The notes below the pieces were generated by a model. It had not been told where the DNA came from, searched no databases, and saw only the letters and a program-made list of their open reading frames with translations. Shown here piece by piece: positions 25,762 to 34,931 of a stretch of 64,000 nt of DNA. Numbering within the stretch: position 1 is the first letter of the stretch; each line of letters starts with the position of its first letter. Source of the stretch: Silicimonas algicola (GTDB lineage Bacteria > Pseudomonadota > Alphaproteobacteria > Rhodobacterales > Rhodobacteraceae); assembly GCF_003148765.1 (NCBI RefSeq), contig NZ_QGGV01000007.1, positions 62,001 to 126,000 on the forward strand, given 5' to 3'. Both the position numbers and the translations under genes were made by a program.

Positions 25762-26750
25762 CACACCCTCTCGATGATCTTCTCGCCGAACAGCCCCTGA
25801 GGCCGGAAGACGAGGAACAGAAGCGCCAGCACGTAGGCGAACCAGTTTTCGGTCGCGCCGCCGATGTGGACGCCGATCAGGAACTCGAACAGCTTCTCGC
25901 CCACCCCGATGATAAGTCCGCCGACGATGGCCCCAGGGATCGAGGTGAAGCCGCCCAGCATCAGCACCGGCAGCGCCTTCAGCGCGATCAGCGACAGCGA
26001 GAACTGCACGCCCGACTTCGCCCCCCACATGATGCCCGCGACAAGGGCCACGAAGCCCGCGATGGACCATGTCAGCACCCAGATGTAATTCAGCGAAATG
26101 CCGACCGACAGAGCCGCCTGGTGGTCGTCGGCCACCGCCCTCAGCGCCCGGCCCTGCTTGGTGTACTGCGAGAACAGCACCAGACCCGCCACCAGCACCA
26201 CCGCGATGACCGTCGCCACGATGTCGAGGTTGTCGATGAAGAAGCCGTATCCGAACGCCTCATAGGTGACCCGGTCGATGGTCTCGTTCAGCCCCTGAGG
26301 CAGGCCAACGTTCAGCGTCTTGATGTCCGACCCCCACATCAGGTCGCCCACGCCCTCGAGGAAGTAGGCAAGCCCGATGGTCGCCATGAAGAGGATGATC
26401 GGCTCCTGGTTCACGAGGTGACGCAGCACGAAGCGGTTCACCGCCCAGGCGAAGGCGATCATCAGCACCATCGTCAGCACGATCGCCGCGAGCGCCGGGA
26501 CGTGCCAGCCGAAGTGATGGATGTCGGTCCCGAAGACGCTGTTGATGAGATGCGCGAAGGGCACCTGCCCCTCCATGATCCCCACCAGCGTCAGCGCCGC
26601 GAAAAGCGCCATCACGCCCTGCGCGTAGTTGAAGATTCCGCTCGCCTTGAAGATCAGCACGAAGCCCAGCGCCACGAGCGAATAGAGCACGCCCGCCATC
26701 AGGCCGTTCAGCGTGACCTCCATCGCGAAGAGAAGCTGGTCAGGCATCAT
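25761..26750 (-). CDS. LIV-type ABC permease, LivH-like
   Basis: This 329-residue permease has about eight membrane helices. LivH landmarks are GLMAGVLYSLVALGFVLIFK and SGIFNYAQGVMALFAA near the N-terminus and SLIALKALPVLMLGGFTSIP-GAIVGG near the C-terminus, followed by FRPQGLFGEKIIERV. GGGGG lies before a double ATG at 26750/26747. Its start overlaps the preceding membrane-protein gene by 11 bases. It pairs with the LivM-like subunit. Confidence 0.9.
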   Translation of the reverse strand: MMPDQLLFAMEVTLNGLMAGVLYSLVALGFVLIFKASGIFNYAQGVMALFAALTLVGIMEGQVPFAHLINSVFGTDIHHFGWHVPALAAIVLTMVLMIAFAWAVNRFVLRHLVNQEPIILFMATIGLAYFLEGVGDLMWGSDIKTLNVGLPQGLNETIDRVTYEAFGYGFFIDNLDIVATVIAVVLVAGLVLFSQYTKQGRALRAVADDHQAALSVGISLNYIWVLTWSIAGFVALVAGIMWGAKSGVQFSLSLIALKALPVLMLGGFTSIPGAIVGGLIIGVGEKLFEFLIGVHIGGATENWFAYVLALLFLVFRPQGLFGEKIIERV

Positions 26751-27144
26751 TCACCCCCGAGGTCCCCGCTTTGACTTGACGCGGTCCGTTCGATGCGCCC
26801 GACCGACACAAAAAACCCGCCAGAAGCGGCGCACTTCCTAAGAGGACGACGTACCTGATGTCGGGGTCCGCCTTCGTCACCACCATGATAAAAGCGAGCG
26901 GCGCGAGCAGGACGATCGCGGCGCCACGCTCTCTCCGGGCCCAGCGTCCGCGCTTCCAGAGCACGGTCATCAACCATCCGGCAACGCCGATCCAAATCGC
27001 CGTCAGTGCGCCGACGGCGCTCTGCACAACCCATCCGTCGGGATGATAAAATAGGCCGACGCCGAGAAGGATCAGCATCAGGAGCGCCATCAGCGCGAAA
27101 AAGACGAAACCGATGACCGTGACGACCCTGGCACCCCACATCAC
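26740..27144 (-). CDS. hypothetical four-helix membrane protein
   Basis: This 134-residue protein has about four hydrophobic segments (VVTVIGFVFFALMALLMLIL, AVGALTAIWIGVAGWLMTVL, AAIVLLAPLAFIMVV, VVLLGSAPLLAGFLC) and a basic loop KRGRWARRERG. Its base composition is a little less GC-biased than the transporter genes, and it separates livG from livH, so it may be an insertion into the operon. It overlaps the livH-like start by 11 bases. No family is recognised. Confidence 0.6.
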   Translation of the reverse strand: MMWGARVVTVIGFVFFALMALLMLILLGVGLFYHPDGWVVQSAVGALTAIWIGVAGWLMTVLWKRGRWARRERGAAIVLLAPLAFIMVVTKADPDIRYVVLLGSAPLLAGFLCRSGASNGPRQVKAGTSGVNDA

Positions 27145-27224
27145 TCACCCCCATGCTCCCGGCTTCCGCCCGGAAACCTCCGACGACGCACCTACGCAAT
27201 ACCGACGTGATACCGACCCGCGTT

Positions 27225-28043
27225 TCAGTCATGCGCCACCCCCAGATAGGCGTCGATGACCTCCTGGTTGTTGCGCACCTCGTCGGGCGTGCCGTCACCG
27301 ATCTTCTTGCCGTAGTCCATCACCACGACCCGGTCCGACAGGTCCATGACGACGCCCATGTCGTGTTCGATCAGCGCAATGGTGGTGCCGAATTCATCAT
27401 TCGTATCAAGGATGTAACGGCTCATGTCCTCCTTCTCCTCGACGTTCATCCCCGCCATGGGTTCGTCGAGGAGAAGAAGTTTCGGCTCCGCGGCCAGCGC
27501 CCGCGCCAGCTCCACCCGCTTCTTCAGCCCATAGGGTAGCCGCCCCACCGGCACTTTACGAATGTGCTGTATCTCAAGGAAATCAATGATCTTTTCGACG
27601 ATCTCGCGGTTCGCTACCTCTTCCCGCTCGGCCTTTCCCTTCCAGATCGCCTGCGCCAGCATCCCCGTCGTCATGTGGGTCAGCCGTCCGGTCATGATGT
27701 TGTCCAGCACGCTCATCCCGTCAAAGAGCGCGATGTTCTGGAATGTCCGGGCAATTCCCAGCCGCGCCACCTCGTAGGGCTTCATCGGAGGCCGCTTCTC
27801 GCCCCGGAACCACACCTCGCCCACCTGGGGATTGTAGAAGCCCGATATCACGTTGAGCATGCTCGATTTTCCGGCCCCGTTCGGACCGATGATCGCGCGC
27901 ACCTCGCCCTCGAGAATGTCGAACGAGATGTCCTTGATCGCCTCGACGCCGCCGAACCGCAGCGTGATGTTCCGCATCTCCATCAGGACGCCGCCGATCT
28001 TGCGGCCGTCGGCGGTGGTGGTGTTGCCGGACATGGCGTTCAT
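27225..28043 (-). CDS. LIV-type ABC transporter ATPase, LivG-like
   Basis: This 272-residue ATPase has Walker A GPNGAGKSS, Walker B KLLLLDEPMAGMN and a switch histidine in LIEHDMGVVMDLSD. The signature region is LPYGLKKRVELARAL, the LivG-type variant of LSGGQ. I start it at the ATG at 28043, with GGGG six bases upstream; another ATG at 28034 is possible. It lies 16 bases after the acyl-CoA ligase gene and heads the transporter part of the operon. Confidence 0.87.
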   Translation of the reverse strand: MNAMSGNTTTADGRKIGGVLMEMRNITLRFGGVEAIKDISFDILEGEVRAIIGPNGAGKSSMLNVISGFYNPQVGEVWFRGEKRPPMKPYEVARLGIARTFQNIALFDGMSVLDNIMTGRLTHMTTGMLAQAIWKGKAEREEVANREIVEKIIDFLEIQHIRKVPVGRLPYGLKKRVELARALAAEPKLLLLDEPMAGMNVEEKEDMSRYILDTNDEFGTTIALIEHDMGVVMDLSDRVVVMDYGKKIGDGTPDEVRNNQEVIDAYLGVAHD

Positions 28044-28059
28044 TTTAAGCCCCGCAGCC

Positions 28060-30033
28060 TCACTCCGCCGCCTCCATCCGCTTCGCCTCGACCGGCACCA
28101 CGGCGGCGTCCCTGATCTCCAGCGTCGCCTTGATCGAACCCTTGCGCCCGTCCTCATAGGTCACTTCCGTCTCGGTCGTGACCGTCTTCGAGCCGTCGTA
28201 CAGCGCGTTAACAAGATCGTCGTACTTCTCGTTGATGATCTTGCGGCGGACCTTGCGGGTTCGTGTCAGTTCGCCGTCGTCCGCGTCCAGTTCCTTGTGC
28301 AGCACCAGAAAGCGCCGGACCTGGCAGCCAGACAGCATCTCGTCCCCGGCGATGGACCGGTTCACCTCCTCGACGTGGGACTGGATGGTATCCAGCACGT
28401 CCTGGTGCCCCGCCAGCTCCTGGTAAGAGGAATAGGCGATGTTCTTGCGCTCGGCCCAGTTGCCGACGGCGCTGAGGTCGATGTTGATGAAGGCGGTGCA
28501 ATAGTCCCGGTCGGCGCCGTGGACCACGGCTTCGAGGATGGCGGGATAGAACTTGAGCTTGTTCTCGACGTACTTTGGCGCAAACAGCGCTCCTGACGCC
28601 AGCTTGCCCACGTCCTTGGCGCGATCGATGATCCGAAGGTGCCCCGTGCCTTCCTCGATGAAGCCCGCGTCGCCCGTTGCCACCCAGCCGTCAGCGTCCT
28701 TGGTGTCGGCGGTCGAGGCCGGGTTCTTGTAATACTCGACGAAGACGCCCGGCGAGCGGTAGAAGACCTCTCCCGTCTCGGCGATGCGCAACTCGACGCC
28801 GGGCGACGGCACGCCCACGGTATCCGCCCTCACCTCGTGATCGGGCTGCTGCGTGATGAAGACCGACGCCTCGGTCTGGCCGTAGAGCTGCTTGAGGTTG
28901 ATCCCGAGCGAGCGCCAGAAGTCGAAGATCTCGGGGCCGATCGCCTCGCCCGCCGTATAGGCCACGCGCACGTTCGACATGCCCGAGCGGTTGCGGATCG
29001 GCGCATAGATCAGGACGTCGAACAGACGATAGAGCCAGCGGTCCCGCCCCGACACGGGTTTGCCGTCGAGGATCGACGGTCCCACCTTCCGCGCATGGGC
29101 CATCGCGCGGTCGTAGATCCGGCGCTTCAGGGCCGAGGCGTCCTCCATCCGGATCGTGATGGTGGTGATGCGCTCCTCGAAGTATCGGGGCGGCGCAAAG
29201 AAATAGGTCGGCCCGATCTCGTTCAGGTTCTCGTGCATCGTGGTCGTGCTCTCGGGGCAGTTCACGCAGAAGCCGCACCACATGGCCTGTCCGAGGGAGA
29301 AGATGAAGTCGCCGACCCAGGCCATCGGCAGGTAGGCCAGCACGCTTTCGTGCTCGGTCAGCCTGTCGAATTCGGCCGAGGCGCGCGAGGTCTCGATGAT
29401 GTTGCGGTTCGACAGGACGACGCCCTTCGGCCGGCCCGTGGTGCCGCTGGTATAAAGCATGACGCAGGTGTCGTCCGGCCCGGCCGCGTCGCGCCGCCGT
29501 TCCAACTCGGCGATCATCTCGGAGCGCCGCGCGCGGCCCGCGGCCTGCACCTCGGCAAAGGGCTTCAGATGCGCGTGGGTATATTTCCTCAACCCCCTCG
29601 GATCGAGGTAGATGACATCCCGAAGGTTCGGCAGCCGGTCCTTGATCTCGATGGTCTTGTCGACCTGCTCCTGGTCTTCCACCACCGCCATCCGCGCGCC
29701 GCAGTGGTCGAGGACATAGGCCATCTCCTCGGCCACGCTGTCCTGATAGACCGGCACGGGAACGCAGCCTGCCATCTGCGTCGCCACCATCGTCCAGTAA
29801 AAGCGCGGTCGGTTGCGACCCGCGATTGCGACGTGGTCGCCCTTCTCGAGGCCAAGCGCCAGAAGCCCGAGCGCCAGCGCTTCGATCTCGTCCGCGACCT
29901 CGGCCCAGGTCCAGCTTTGCCAGATGCCCAGCTCTTTTTCCCGATAGGCCGGACGGTCGCCGTGACGCCGGACATTGCGCGCGAGAAGCCCCGGAATGGA
30001 TCTCGGCTCATCCGACAGATGCGCGTCTGTCAA
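28060..30033 (-). CDS. AMP-forming long-chain-type acyl-CoA ligase
   Basis: This 657-residue adenylate-forming enzyme would activate a carboxylic acid to its CoA thioester using ATP. The P-loop MLYTSGTTGRPKGV is intact, with the A8 motif in GWVATGDAGFIEEGTGHLRI and the hinge DRAKDVGKLASG. Length and the extra C-terminal segment match bacterial long-chain FACS-like ligases found beside LIV-type ABC operons. The start is a TTG at 30033 with GGAGGAG upstream; no nearer ATG has a ribosome site. It is the first gene of the leftward cluster, behind a TTGAACG-type palindrome. Chain type of the substrate is unknown. Confidence 0.87.
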   Translation of the reverse strand: MTDAHLSDEPRSIPGLLARNVRRHGDRPAYREKELGIWQSWTWAEVADEIEALALGLLALGLEKGDHVAIAGRNRPRFYWTMVATQMAGCVPVPVYQDSVAEEMAYVLDHCGARMAVVEDQEQVDKTIEIKDRLPNLRDVIYLDPRGLRKYTHAHLKPFAEVQAAGRARRSEMIAELERRRDAAGPDDTCVMLYTSGTTGRPKGVVLSNRNIIETSRASAEFDRLTEHESVLAYLPMAWVGDFIFSLGQAMWCGFCVNCPESTTTMHENLNEIGPTYFFAPPRYFEERITTITIRMEDASALKRRIYDRAMAHARKVGPSILDGKPVSGRDRWLYRLFDVLIYAPIRNRSGMSNVRVAYTAGEAIGPEIFDFWRSLGINLKQLYGQTEASVFITQQPDHEVRADTVGVPSPGVELRIAETGEVFYRSPGVFVEYYKNPASTADTKDADGWVATGDAGFIEEGTGHLRIIDRAKDVGKLASGALFAPKYVENKLKFYPAILEAVVHGADRDYCTAFINIDLSAVGNWAERKNIAYSSYQELAGHQDVLDTIQSHVEEVNRSIAGDEMLSGCQVRRFLVLHKELDADDGELTRTRKVRRKIINEKYDDLVNALYDGSKTVTTETEVTYEDGRKGSIKATLEIRDAAVVPVEAKRMEAAE

Positions 30034-30120
30034 TGTTCTCCTCCCTGTCGGCCCCGTTGTGCCCGGGGTTCCGTCTGCCGAAGGATGGCGGGCAGATCCC
30101 CGCTGCGTCAATTGGTTTTT

Positions 30121-30136
30121 TTGAACGCTCGTTCAA
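30121..30136. promoter_or_regulatory. palindrome TTGAACG-N2-CGTTCAA upstream of acyl-CoA ligase
   Basis: TTGAACGCTCGTTCAA has 7-base arms that are perfect inverted copies, 87 bases upstream of the ligase start and just after a T-rich run. The form is typical of TetR-family regulators of acyl-CoA metabolism, so I read it as the operator of the ligase/transporter operon. No TetR gene is in the window. Confidence 0.6.
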
Positions 30137-30156
30137 TAAAACGTATCACGCCCGTC

Positions 30157-30969
30157 TCAGCTCTCGGCCGCCAGTTCCTCGGCCTGCCGGCGGGAGATGG
30201 CGCGCTTCGAGACGACCGAGGCGATCAGCACGCCCACGGTCACGATGCCGATGAAGATGGTGGACAGGGCGTTGATCTCGGGACTGACGCCAAGGCGTAC
30301 CGAGGACCAGACCTTCATGGGCAGCGTCGTGGCCGAGGGGCCCGAGGTGAAAGAGGCGATGATGAGATCGTCGAGCGACAGCGTGAAGGCCAGAAGCCAG
30401 CCCGACAGGACGGCAGGCGCCACGATCGGGATGGTGACCAGCCGGAACGCCTCGAAAGGGGTCGAGCCAAGGTCCAGCGCCGCCTCTTCCAGCGACTGGT
30501 CGAAGCTGACGAGGCGCGACGAGACGACGACCGAGACATAGCACATGGCGAAGGTCGTATGCGCCAGCACGATGGTCAGCACACCCCGGTCGAGCCCGAT
30601 GGCGATGAACAGAAGCAGGAGCGACAGGCCCGTGATGACCTCGGGCATGACGAGGGGCGCGTAGATCATGCCGGAGAACAGCGTCCGCCCGGCGAAGCGT
30701 CCGCGCCGCACCATGACGTAGGCCGCCATGGTGCCGAGGATCGTGGCCAGCGTGGACGAGAAGAACGCCACCTTCAGCGTGACCCAGGCGGCTGCAAGGA
30801 AGGACTCGTTGCGAAGCAACTCTCCGTACCACTTGGTCGAGAAGCCGGCCCAGACCGTGACCAGCTTCGACTCGTTGAAGCTGTAGATCACAAGGATGAT
30901 CATGGGGATGTAGAGAAACGCGAAGCCGAGCGTCAGCGACACGATGTTGAAGGACGAGATGCGGTTCAT
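30157..30969 (-). CDS. polyamine ABC permease, PotC/PotI-like
   Basis: This 270-residue permease with about six helices starts at the ATG at 30969, overlapping the preceding permease stop as ATGA. The EAA loop is in LEEAALDLGSTPFEAFRLVT, and the C-terminus ends after SKRAISRRQAEELAAES. It is the last gene of potFABC and pairs with the PotB-like subunit. The open frame extends upstream through potB but that portion is not membrane-like. Confidence 0.9.
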   Translation of the reverse strand: MNRISSFNIVSLTLGFAFLYIPMIILVIYSFNESKLVTVWAGFSTKWYGELLRNESFLAAAWVTLKVAFFSSTLATILGTMAAYVMVRRGRFAGRTLFSGMIYAPLVMPEVITGLSLLLLFIAIGLDRGVLTIVLAHTTFAMCYVSVVVSSRLVSFDQSLEEAALDLGSTPFEAFRLVTIPIVAPAVLSGWLLAFTLSLDDLIIASFTSGPSATTLPMKVWSSVRLGVSPEINALSTIFIGIVTVGVLIASVVSKRAISRRQAEELAAES

Positions 30970-31853
30970 TGCTCGGCCTCCCGCGCCGCCTGCTGCTGAC
31001 GCTGGAACAGCACGATCGGCACAACCAGGATCAGAAGCAGGATCGTCGCCACCGCGCTCGCCACCGGCCAGTCGCGGTTGGAGAAGAACTCCTCCCACAG
31101 GATCTTGCCGATCATCAGCGTGTCCGAACCTCCGAGGAGCGACGGGATGACCACCTCGCCAACCGCCGGAATGAAGACGAGGAAGCAGCCCGCGATGACG
31201 CCGGGGCGCGACAGCGGCACCGTCACGGTCCAGAAGGCTGTCGTTCGCGAACAGCCCAGATCCTCGGCCGCCTCCAGAAGCGACGGATCCAGCCGATCGA
31301 GCGCGGCATAGATCGGCAGGATCATGAAAGGCAGGTAAGTGTAGACGATGCCGATATAAACCGCCGTCGGCGTGTTCAGGAGACCGAGCGGGGCGTCGAT
31401 GATCCCGATCCAAAGCAGGAACTGGTTCAGTAAGCCCTCCGTCGCGAGGATGCCGATCCAGGCGTAGACGCGGATCAGGAACGAGGTCCAGAACGGCAGG
31501 ATCACCAGCATCATCAGCGTCGGCCGCCAGGCCTCGGGCGCCCGCGCCATGCCGTAGGCGATGGGATAGCCGACGAGAAGCGTCAGGACCGTCGAGATGG
31601 CGGCGATCTTGAGCGACGACAGGTAGGCTTTCCAGTAAAGCGCGTCCTCGGTCAGGAAGACGTAATTCTCGAAATCGAGCTCGCCCAGGAAGTCCTTCAC
31701 GGCCTGCCACCCGCCTGCGATGTCGAGCGTGGGAGCGTAGGGCGGGATCGAGACGGCGTAGTCCGACAGCGAGATCTTGAAGACGATGGCGAAGGGGACC
31801 AGGAACAGGACGATGAGCCAGGCATAGGGGATGACGGTGAAGAGCCGTTTCAT
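30966..31853 (-). CDS. polyamine ABC permease, PotB/PotH-like
   Basis: This is a 295-residue permease. An N-terminal helix (YAWLIVLFLVPFAIVFKISL) and five more follow the PotB/PotH pattern, with the EAA loop in LLEAAEDLGCSRTTAFWTVT. Substrate specificity comes from the SpuD/PotF-like binding protein two genes upstream. It begins 34 bases after the ATPase gene and overlaps the next permease by four bases. Confidence 0.9.
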   Translation of the reverse strand: MKRLFTVIPYAWLIVLFLVPFAIVFKISLSDYAVSIPPYAPTLDIAGGWQAVKDFLGELDFENYVFLTEDALYWKAYLSSLKIAAISTVLTLLVGYPIAYGMARAPEAWRPTLMMLVILPFWTSFLIRVYAWIGILATEGLLNQFLLWIGIIDAPLGLLNTPTAVYIGIVYTYLPFMILPIYAALDRLDPSLLEAAEDLGCSRTTAFWTVTVPLSRPGVIAGCFLVFIPAVGEVVIPSLLGGSDTLMIGKILWEEFFSNRDWPVASAVATILLLILVVPIVLFQRQQQAAREAEQ

Positions 31854-31887
31854 GTCCGCGTCTCCTCGCCCGCCCCGGCCGCGCGTC

Positions 31888-33012
31888 TCATGACGGCAGC
31901 ACCAGCCCGGCGGTGTCGGTCCAGGACAGCCAGACCTCGTCCTCCCAGGTGTAGTCGCGGCGCGAGACGCGACTGCGATTGCCGACCTCGCACTTCATGT
32001 AGCTGCCGTCCGGAAGCTGGACGTGATAGACGGAGAGGTTCCCCAGGTAACCGATGTCGACGATCTTGCCGCGCACGCGGTTCCGCGCCTCGGGCTCCTC
32101 GCGCGAGATGGCGATCTTCTCGGGGCGGATGGCGAAGACGGCCTCGTCGCCCGCCTTCAGCGACGCGCCCGACTGCCCGATGAGAGGCGCCTTGCCCTCG
32201 GCCCAGGTCAGCTCGGCCAGCTCGCCCACGGACGCCACGAGGCCCTCGATCAGGTTCACGTCGCCGATGAAGTCCGCGACATAGACCGATTTCGGCGCTT
32301 CGTAGATGCGTTCGGGCGTGTCGACCTGCACGAGTTTGCCGTGGTTCATCACCGCAACGCGGGAGGCGACCGTCATCGCCTCTTCCTGGTCGTGGGTCAC
32401 GATCACGAAGGTGGTGCCGGTCTTTTCCTGGATTTCCATCAGCTCGAACTGGGTCTCTTCCCGCAGCTTCTTGTCGAGCGCGCCCAAAGGTTCGTCGAGC
32501 AGAAGAAGCTTCGGCGCCTTCGCCAGCGAGCGCGCAAGCGCCACGCGCTGCCGCTGACCGCCGGAGATCTGGTGCGGCTTGCGTTTGGCGAACTTCTGAA
32601 GCTGCGTCAGCTTCAGCATCTCTTCCACCCGCGCGGCGACGCGGTCCTTGTCCATCCGGTCGCGGCGCAGCCCGAAGGCGATGTTGTCCCAGACCGTGAG
32701 GTGCGGAAACAGCGCGTAGGACTGGAACATCATGTTCACGGCGCGCTTGTTCGGCGGCACGCCGGCCATGTCCTTGCCGTCGATGGTGATGCGCCCCTCG
32801 CTCGGGGTCTCGAACCCCGCGAGCATCCGCATCAGCGTGGTCTTGCCGCAGCCCGAAGGGCCGAGAAGGGCGAAGAACTCGCGGGTGTAGATGTCGATCG
32901 AGACGTCGTCGATGGCGGTGAAATCGCCGAAGCGCTTGGTGACGTTCTCGATGCGGATCAGCGGCGTCTGGCCGGGATCTTCCCACGGCGCGAAGACGGT
33001 GGAATTGACCAA
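31888..33012 (-). CDS. polyamine ABC transporter ATPase, PotA/PotG-like
   Basis: This 374-residue ATPase has Walker A GPSGCGKTT, signature ISGGQRQR, Walker B LLLLDEPLGALD and switch His in VTHDQEEAM, then a TOBE-type domain (IRPEKIAISREEPE). The start is a TTG at 33012 with GAGGGG seven bases upstream; an ATG at 33045 lies within the preceding intercistronic hairpin and adds 11 residues. It energises the PotB/PotC-like permeases downstream. Confidence 0.9.
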   Translation of the reverse strand: MVNSTVFAPWEDPGQTPLIRIENVTKRFGDFTAIDDVSIDIYTREFFALLGPSGCGKTTLMRMLAGFETPSEGRITIDGKDMAGVPPNKRAVNMMFQSYALFPHLTVWDNIAFGLRRDRMDKDRVAARVEEMLKLTQLQKFAKRKPHQISGGQRQRVALARSLAKAPKLLLLDEPLGALDKKLREETQFELMEIQEKTGTTFVIVTHDQEEAMTVASRVAVMNHGKLVQVDTPERIYEAPKSVYVADFIGDVNLIEGLVASVGELAELTWAEGKAPLIGQSGASLKAGDEAVFAIRPEKIAISREEPEARNRVRGKIVDIGYLGNLSVYHVQLPDGSYMKCEVGNRSRVSRRDYTWEDEVWLSWTDTAGLVLPS

Positions 33013-33032
33013 TTTTTTGCCCCTCGAGAGAT

Positions 33033-33057
33033 GGCCCGGCGGCACCGCCGCCGGGCC
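33033..33057 (-). other. intercistronic stem-loop after binding-protein gene
   Basis: A perfect 11-base-pair stem (GGCCCGGCGGC with GCCGCCGGGCC) with a 3-base loop starts nine bases after the binding-protein stop and ends 20 bases before the ATPase start. It likely stabilises the binding-protein mRNA 3' end or acts as a partial terminator. Confidence 0.65.
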
Positions 33058-33066
33058 GGACCGGCC

Positions 33067-34152
33067 TCAGGTGCCGGATTTCACTTTCGTCCACAGCCGG
33101 GTGACGGTCCGCTGCACCTTCGCGTCGTAAGGATCGACGGTGTAAAGGTTTTCAAGCGTCTCCTCGCTCGGATAGATTGCGGTGTCGCCGATCACGTCCT
33201 CGTTGAGATACTGCTGCGACGCCTCGTTTCCGTTGGCGTAATACACGTAATTCGATGCCGCAGCCATGTTTTCGGCGTTCATGATGAAGTCCAGGAACTT
33301 GTGGGCTCCCTCGGGGTTCGGCGCGTCGACGGGGATCGCCATCTGGTCGAACCACATCAGCGCCCCTTCCTTGGGGATCGTATAGGTGATCTCGACCCCG
33401 TTGTCCGCCTCGGCCGCACGGTCCCGCGCCTGAAGGATGTCACCCGACCAGCCGAAGGCCACGCAGATCTCGCCGTTGGCGAGCGCGTTGATGTATTCGG
33501 ACGAGTGGAACTTCTGGACGTAGGGCCGGACCGCCATCAGGACCTCTTCGGCCTTGGCGATCACCTCCGGGTCCTGGCTGTTCGGGTCTTCGCCGATGTA
33601 CTTCAGCGCGGCCGGGATCATCTCGGTCGGTGCGTCGAGGAAATGCACACCACAGGAGGCGAGCTTCTCCATGTTGGCCGGATCGAACACAAGAGCCAGG
33701 CTGTCCGTCGGAGCGCCTTCGCCCAGGACTTCCTTGACCTTGTTCACGTTGGCGCCGATCCCGGTGGTGCCCCACATGTAGTTGATAGAGTACTCGCCGT
33801 TCGGGTCGTACTTGTCGGTGCGGCTCGACACCACATCCCACATGTTCTCGCGGTTCGGCAGTTGCGCGTCATCGAGTTTCTGGAACGCCCCGGCCGAGAT
33901 CTGACGCTGCAGGAAGGTCCCGGTCGGAACCACGACATCGTAGCCCGAACTTCCCGCCAGCATCTTGGTCTCGAGCACCTCGTTCGAGTCGAAGACGTCG
34001 TAGATGAGGTCGATTCCCGTTTCTTCCTCGAACTTCGTCAGCAATTCCTCGTCGATGTAGTCCGACCAGTTGTACACCCTGACTTCTTCCGCGATCGCGG
34101 CCGTAGAGGCCATCGCGGCAAGGGCAAGAGTCGTGAAAAGTGTGCGCTTCAT
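33067..34152 (-). CDS. putrescine-type ABC substrate-binding protein, SpuD/PotF-like
   Basis: This 361-residue periplasmic protein has a signal peptide of about 21 residues (MKRTLFTTLALAAMASTAAIA). The mature N-terminus EEVRVYNWSDYIDEELLTKF and the segments GYDVVVPTGTFLQRQI and MWGTTGIGAN are classic for PotD/PotF/SpuD proteins. With a putrescine aminotransferase gene across the divergent region, putrescine is the likeliest ligand; spermidine is possible. It heads the leftward potFABC operon under a GntR-type palindrome. Confidence 0.9.
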   Translation of the reverse strand: MKRTLFTTLALAAMASTAAIAEEVRVYNWSDYIDEELLTKFEEETGIDLIYDVFDSNEVLETKMLAGSSGYDVVVPTGTFLQRQISAGAFQKLDDAQLPNRENMWDVVSSRTDKYDPNGEYSINYMWGTTGIGANVNKVKEVLGEGAPTDSLALVFDPANMEKLASCGVHFLDAPTEMIPAALKYIGEDPNSQDPEVIAKAEEVLMAVRPYVQKFHSSEYINALANGEICVAFGWSGDILQARDRAAEADNGVEITYTIPKEGALMWFDQMAIPVDAPNPEGAHKFLDFIMNAENMAAASNYVYYANGNEASQQYLNEDVIGDTAIYPSEETLENLYTVDPYDAKVQRTVTRLWTKVKSGT

Positions 34153-34179
34153 TTCGGTCTCCCCATTGGCACCTCGCCG

Positions 34180-34197
34180 GTCATTTGATCAAATGAC
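34180..34197. promoter_or_regulatory. 18-bp perfect palindrome, likely GntR operator
   Basis: GTCATTTGATCAAATGAC is perfectly self-complementary and sits between the divergent binding-protein gene (start 34152) and the GntR gene (start 34247). The TTTGATCA core recurs before the aminotransferase gene at 34932-34946. Position and symmetry suggest it is the site of the adjacent GntR protein. Confidence 0.7.
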
Positions 34198-34246
34198 GAG
34201 GCATTCTCAAGCGATTCGTATGGCAGACGGCGGCACGGCCCGGAAT

Positions 34247-34921
34247 ATGACCAATTCATTGGCAAAACTCCCCGAGCATCAGGCCATTTACCGGCAGATC
34301 AGGAACATGATCCTGTTTGGAACCCTAGCGCCTGGACAGTCGGTGACAATCCAGGGGATCGCGGATGCAATCGGGGCGGGCATGACCCCGGTGCGCGAGG
34401 CGATCCGCAGGCTTACGGCCGAAGGCGCGCTGGAGCTGGGCCGGAACCGTCGCCTCCACGTCCCCGAGATCGACCGCGACCGGCTGGATCAGATCGCCTT
34501 CGCCCGCCTCGCGGTCGAGCCGCGCCTGGCCGAAGAGGCGGCGCTCCGAATGACCGACGCCTGCCTTTCGGATCTGACGGCCTTCGATGCCGAGGTCGAC
34601 CGCGCCATCGCGTCGGGCGACGTCGAGCGGTATCTCGAGTTCAACTACCGCTTTCACTTCCGCCTCTACGACCAGGCCGAAGCGACCGTCCTGCGCAAGA
34701 TCGCCTCGTCGCTCTGGCTTCAGATCGGACCCTCGCTGCGCATCGTGTGCGGCCGGTTCGGCACCTCGAACCTGCCCGACAAGCACGCCGCTGCCCTCGA
34801 CGCCTTCCGCGCGGGCGACCCCGAAGCCGCGGCACACGCGGTCGCGGACGATATCCGCCAGGGCATGGGTCAGGTCCGCCTGACCCTGTCCGACACGGCC
34901 ACCGCCTCAGGCGCCGATTGA
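34247..34921 (+). CDS. GntR/FadR-type regulator of polyamine genes
   Basis: This 224-residue GntR regulator has an N-terminal winged helix (AIYRQIRNMILFGTLAPGQS, then AGMTPVREAIRRLTAEGAL) and a C-terminal FCD effector domain with its helical histidine positions (FNYRFHFRLYDQ). The start at 34247 gives the usual length; 34220 is an alternative, and neither has a strong ribosome site. It is divergent from potF and 51 bases before the aminotransferase, with matching palindromes on both sides, so it probably represses both until putrescine or a product appears. Confidence 0.85.
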   Translation: MTNSLAKLPEHQAIYRQIRNMILFGTLAPGQSVTIQGIADAIGAGMTPVREAIRRLTAEGALELGRNRRLHVPEIDRDRLDQIAFARLAVEPRLAEEAALRMTDACLSDLTAFDAEVDRAIASGDVERYLEFNYRFHFRLYDQAEATVLRKIASSLWLQIGPSLRIVCGRFGTSNLPDKHAAALDAFRAGDPEAAAHAVADDIRQGMGQVRLTLSDTATASGAD

Positions 34922-34931
34922 CCGGTCCCCG

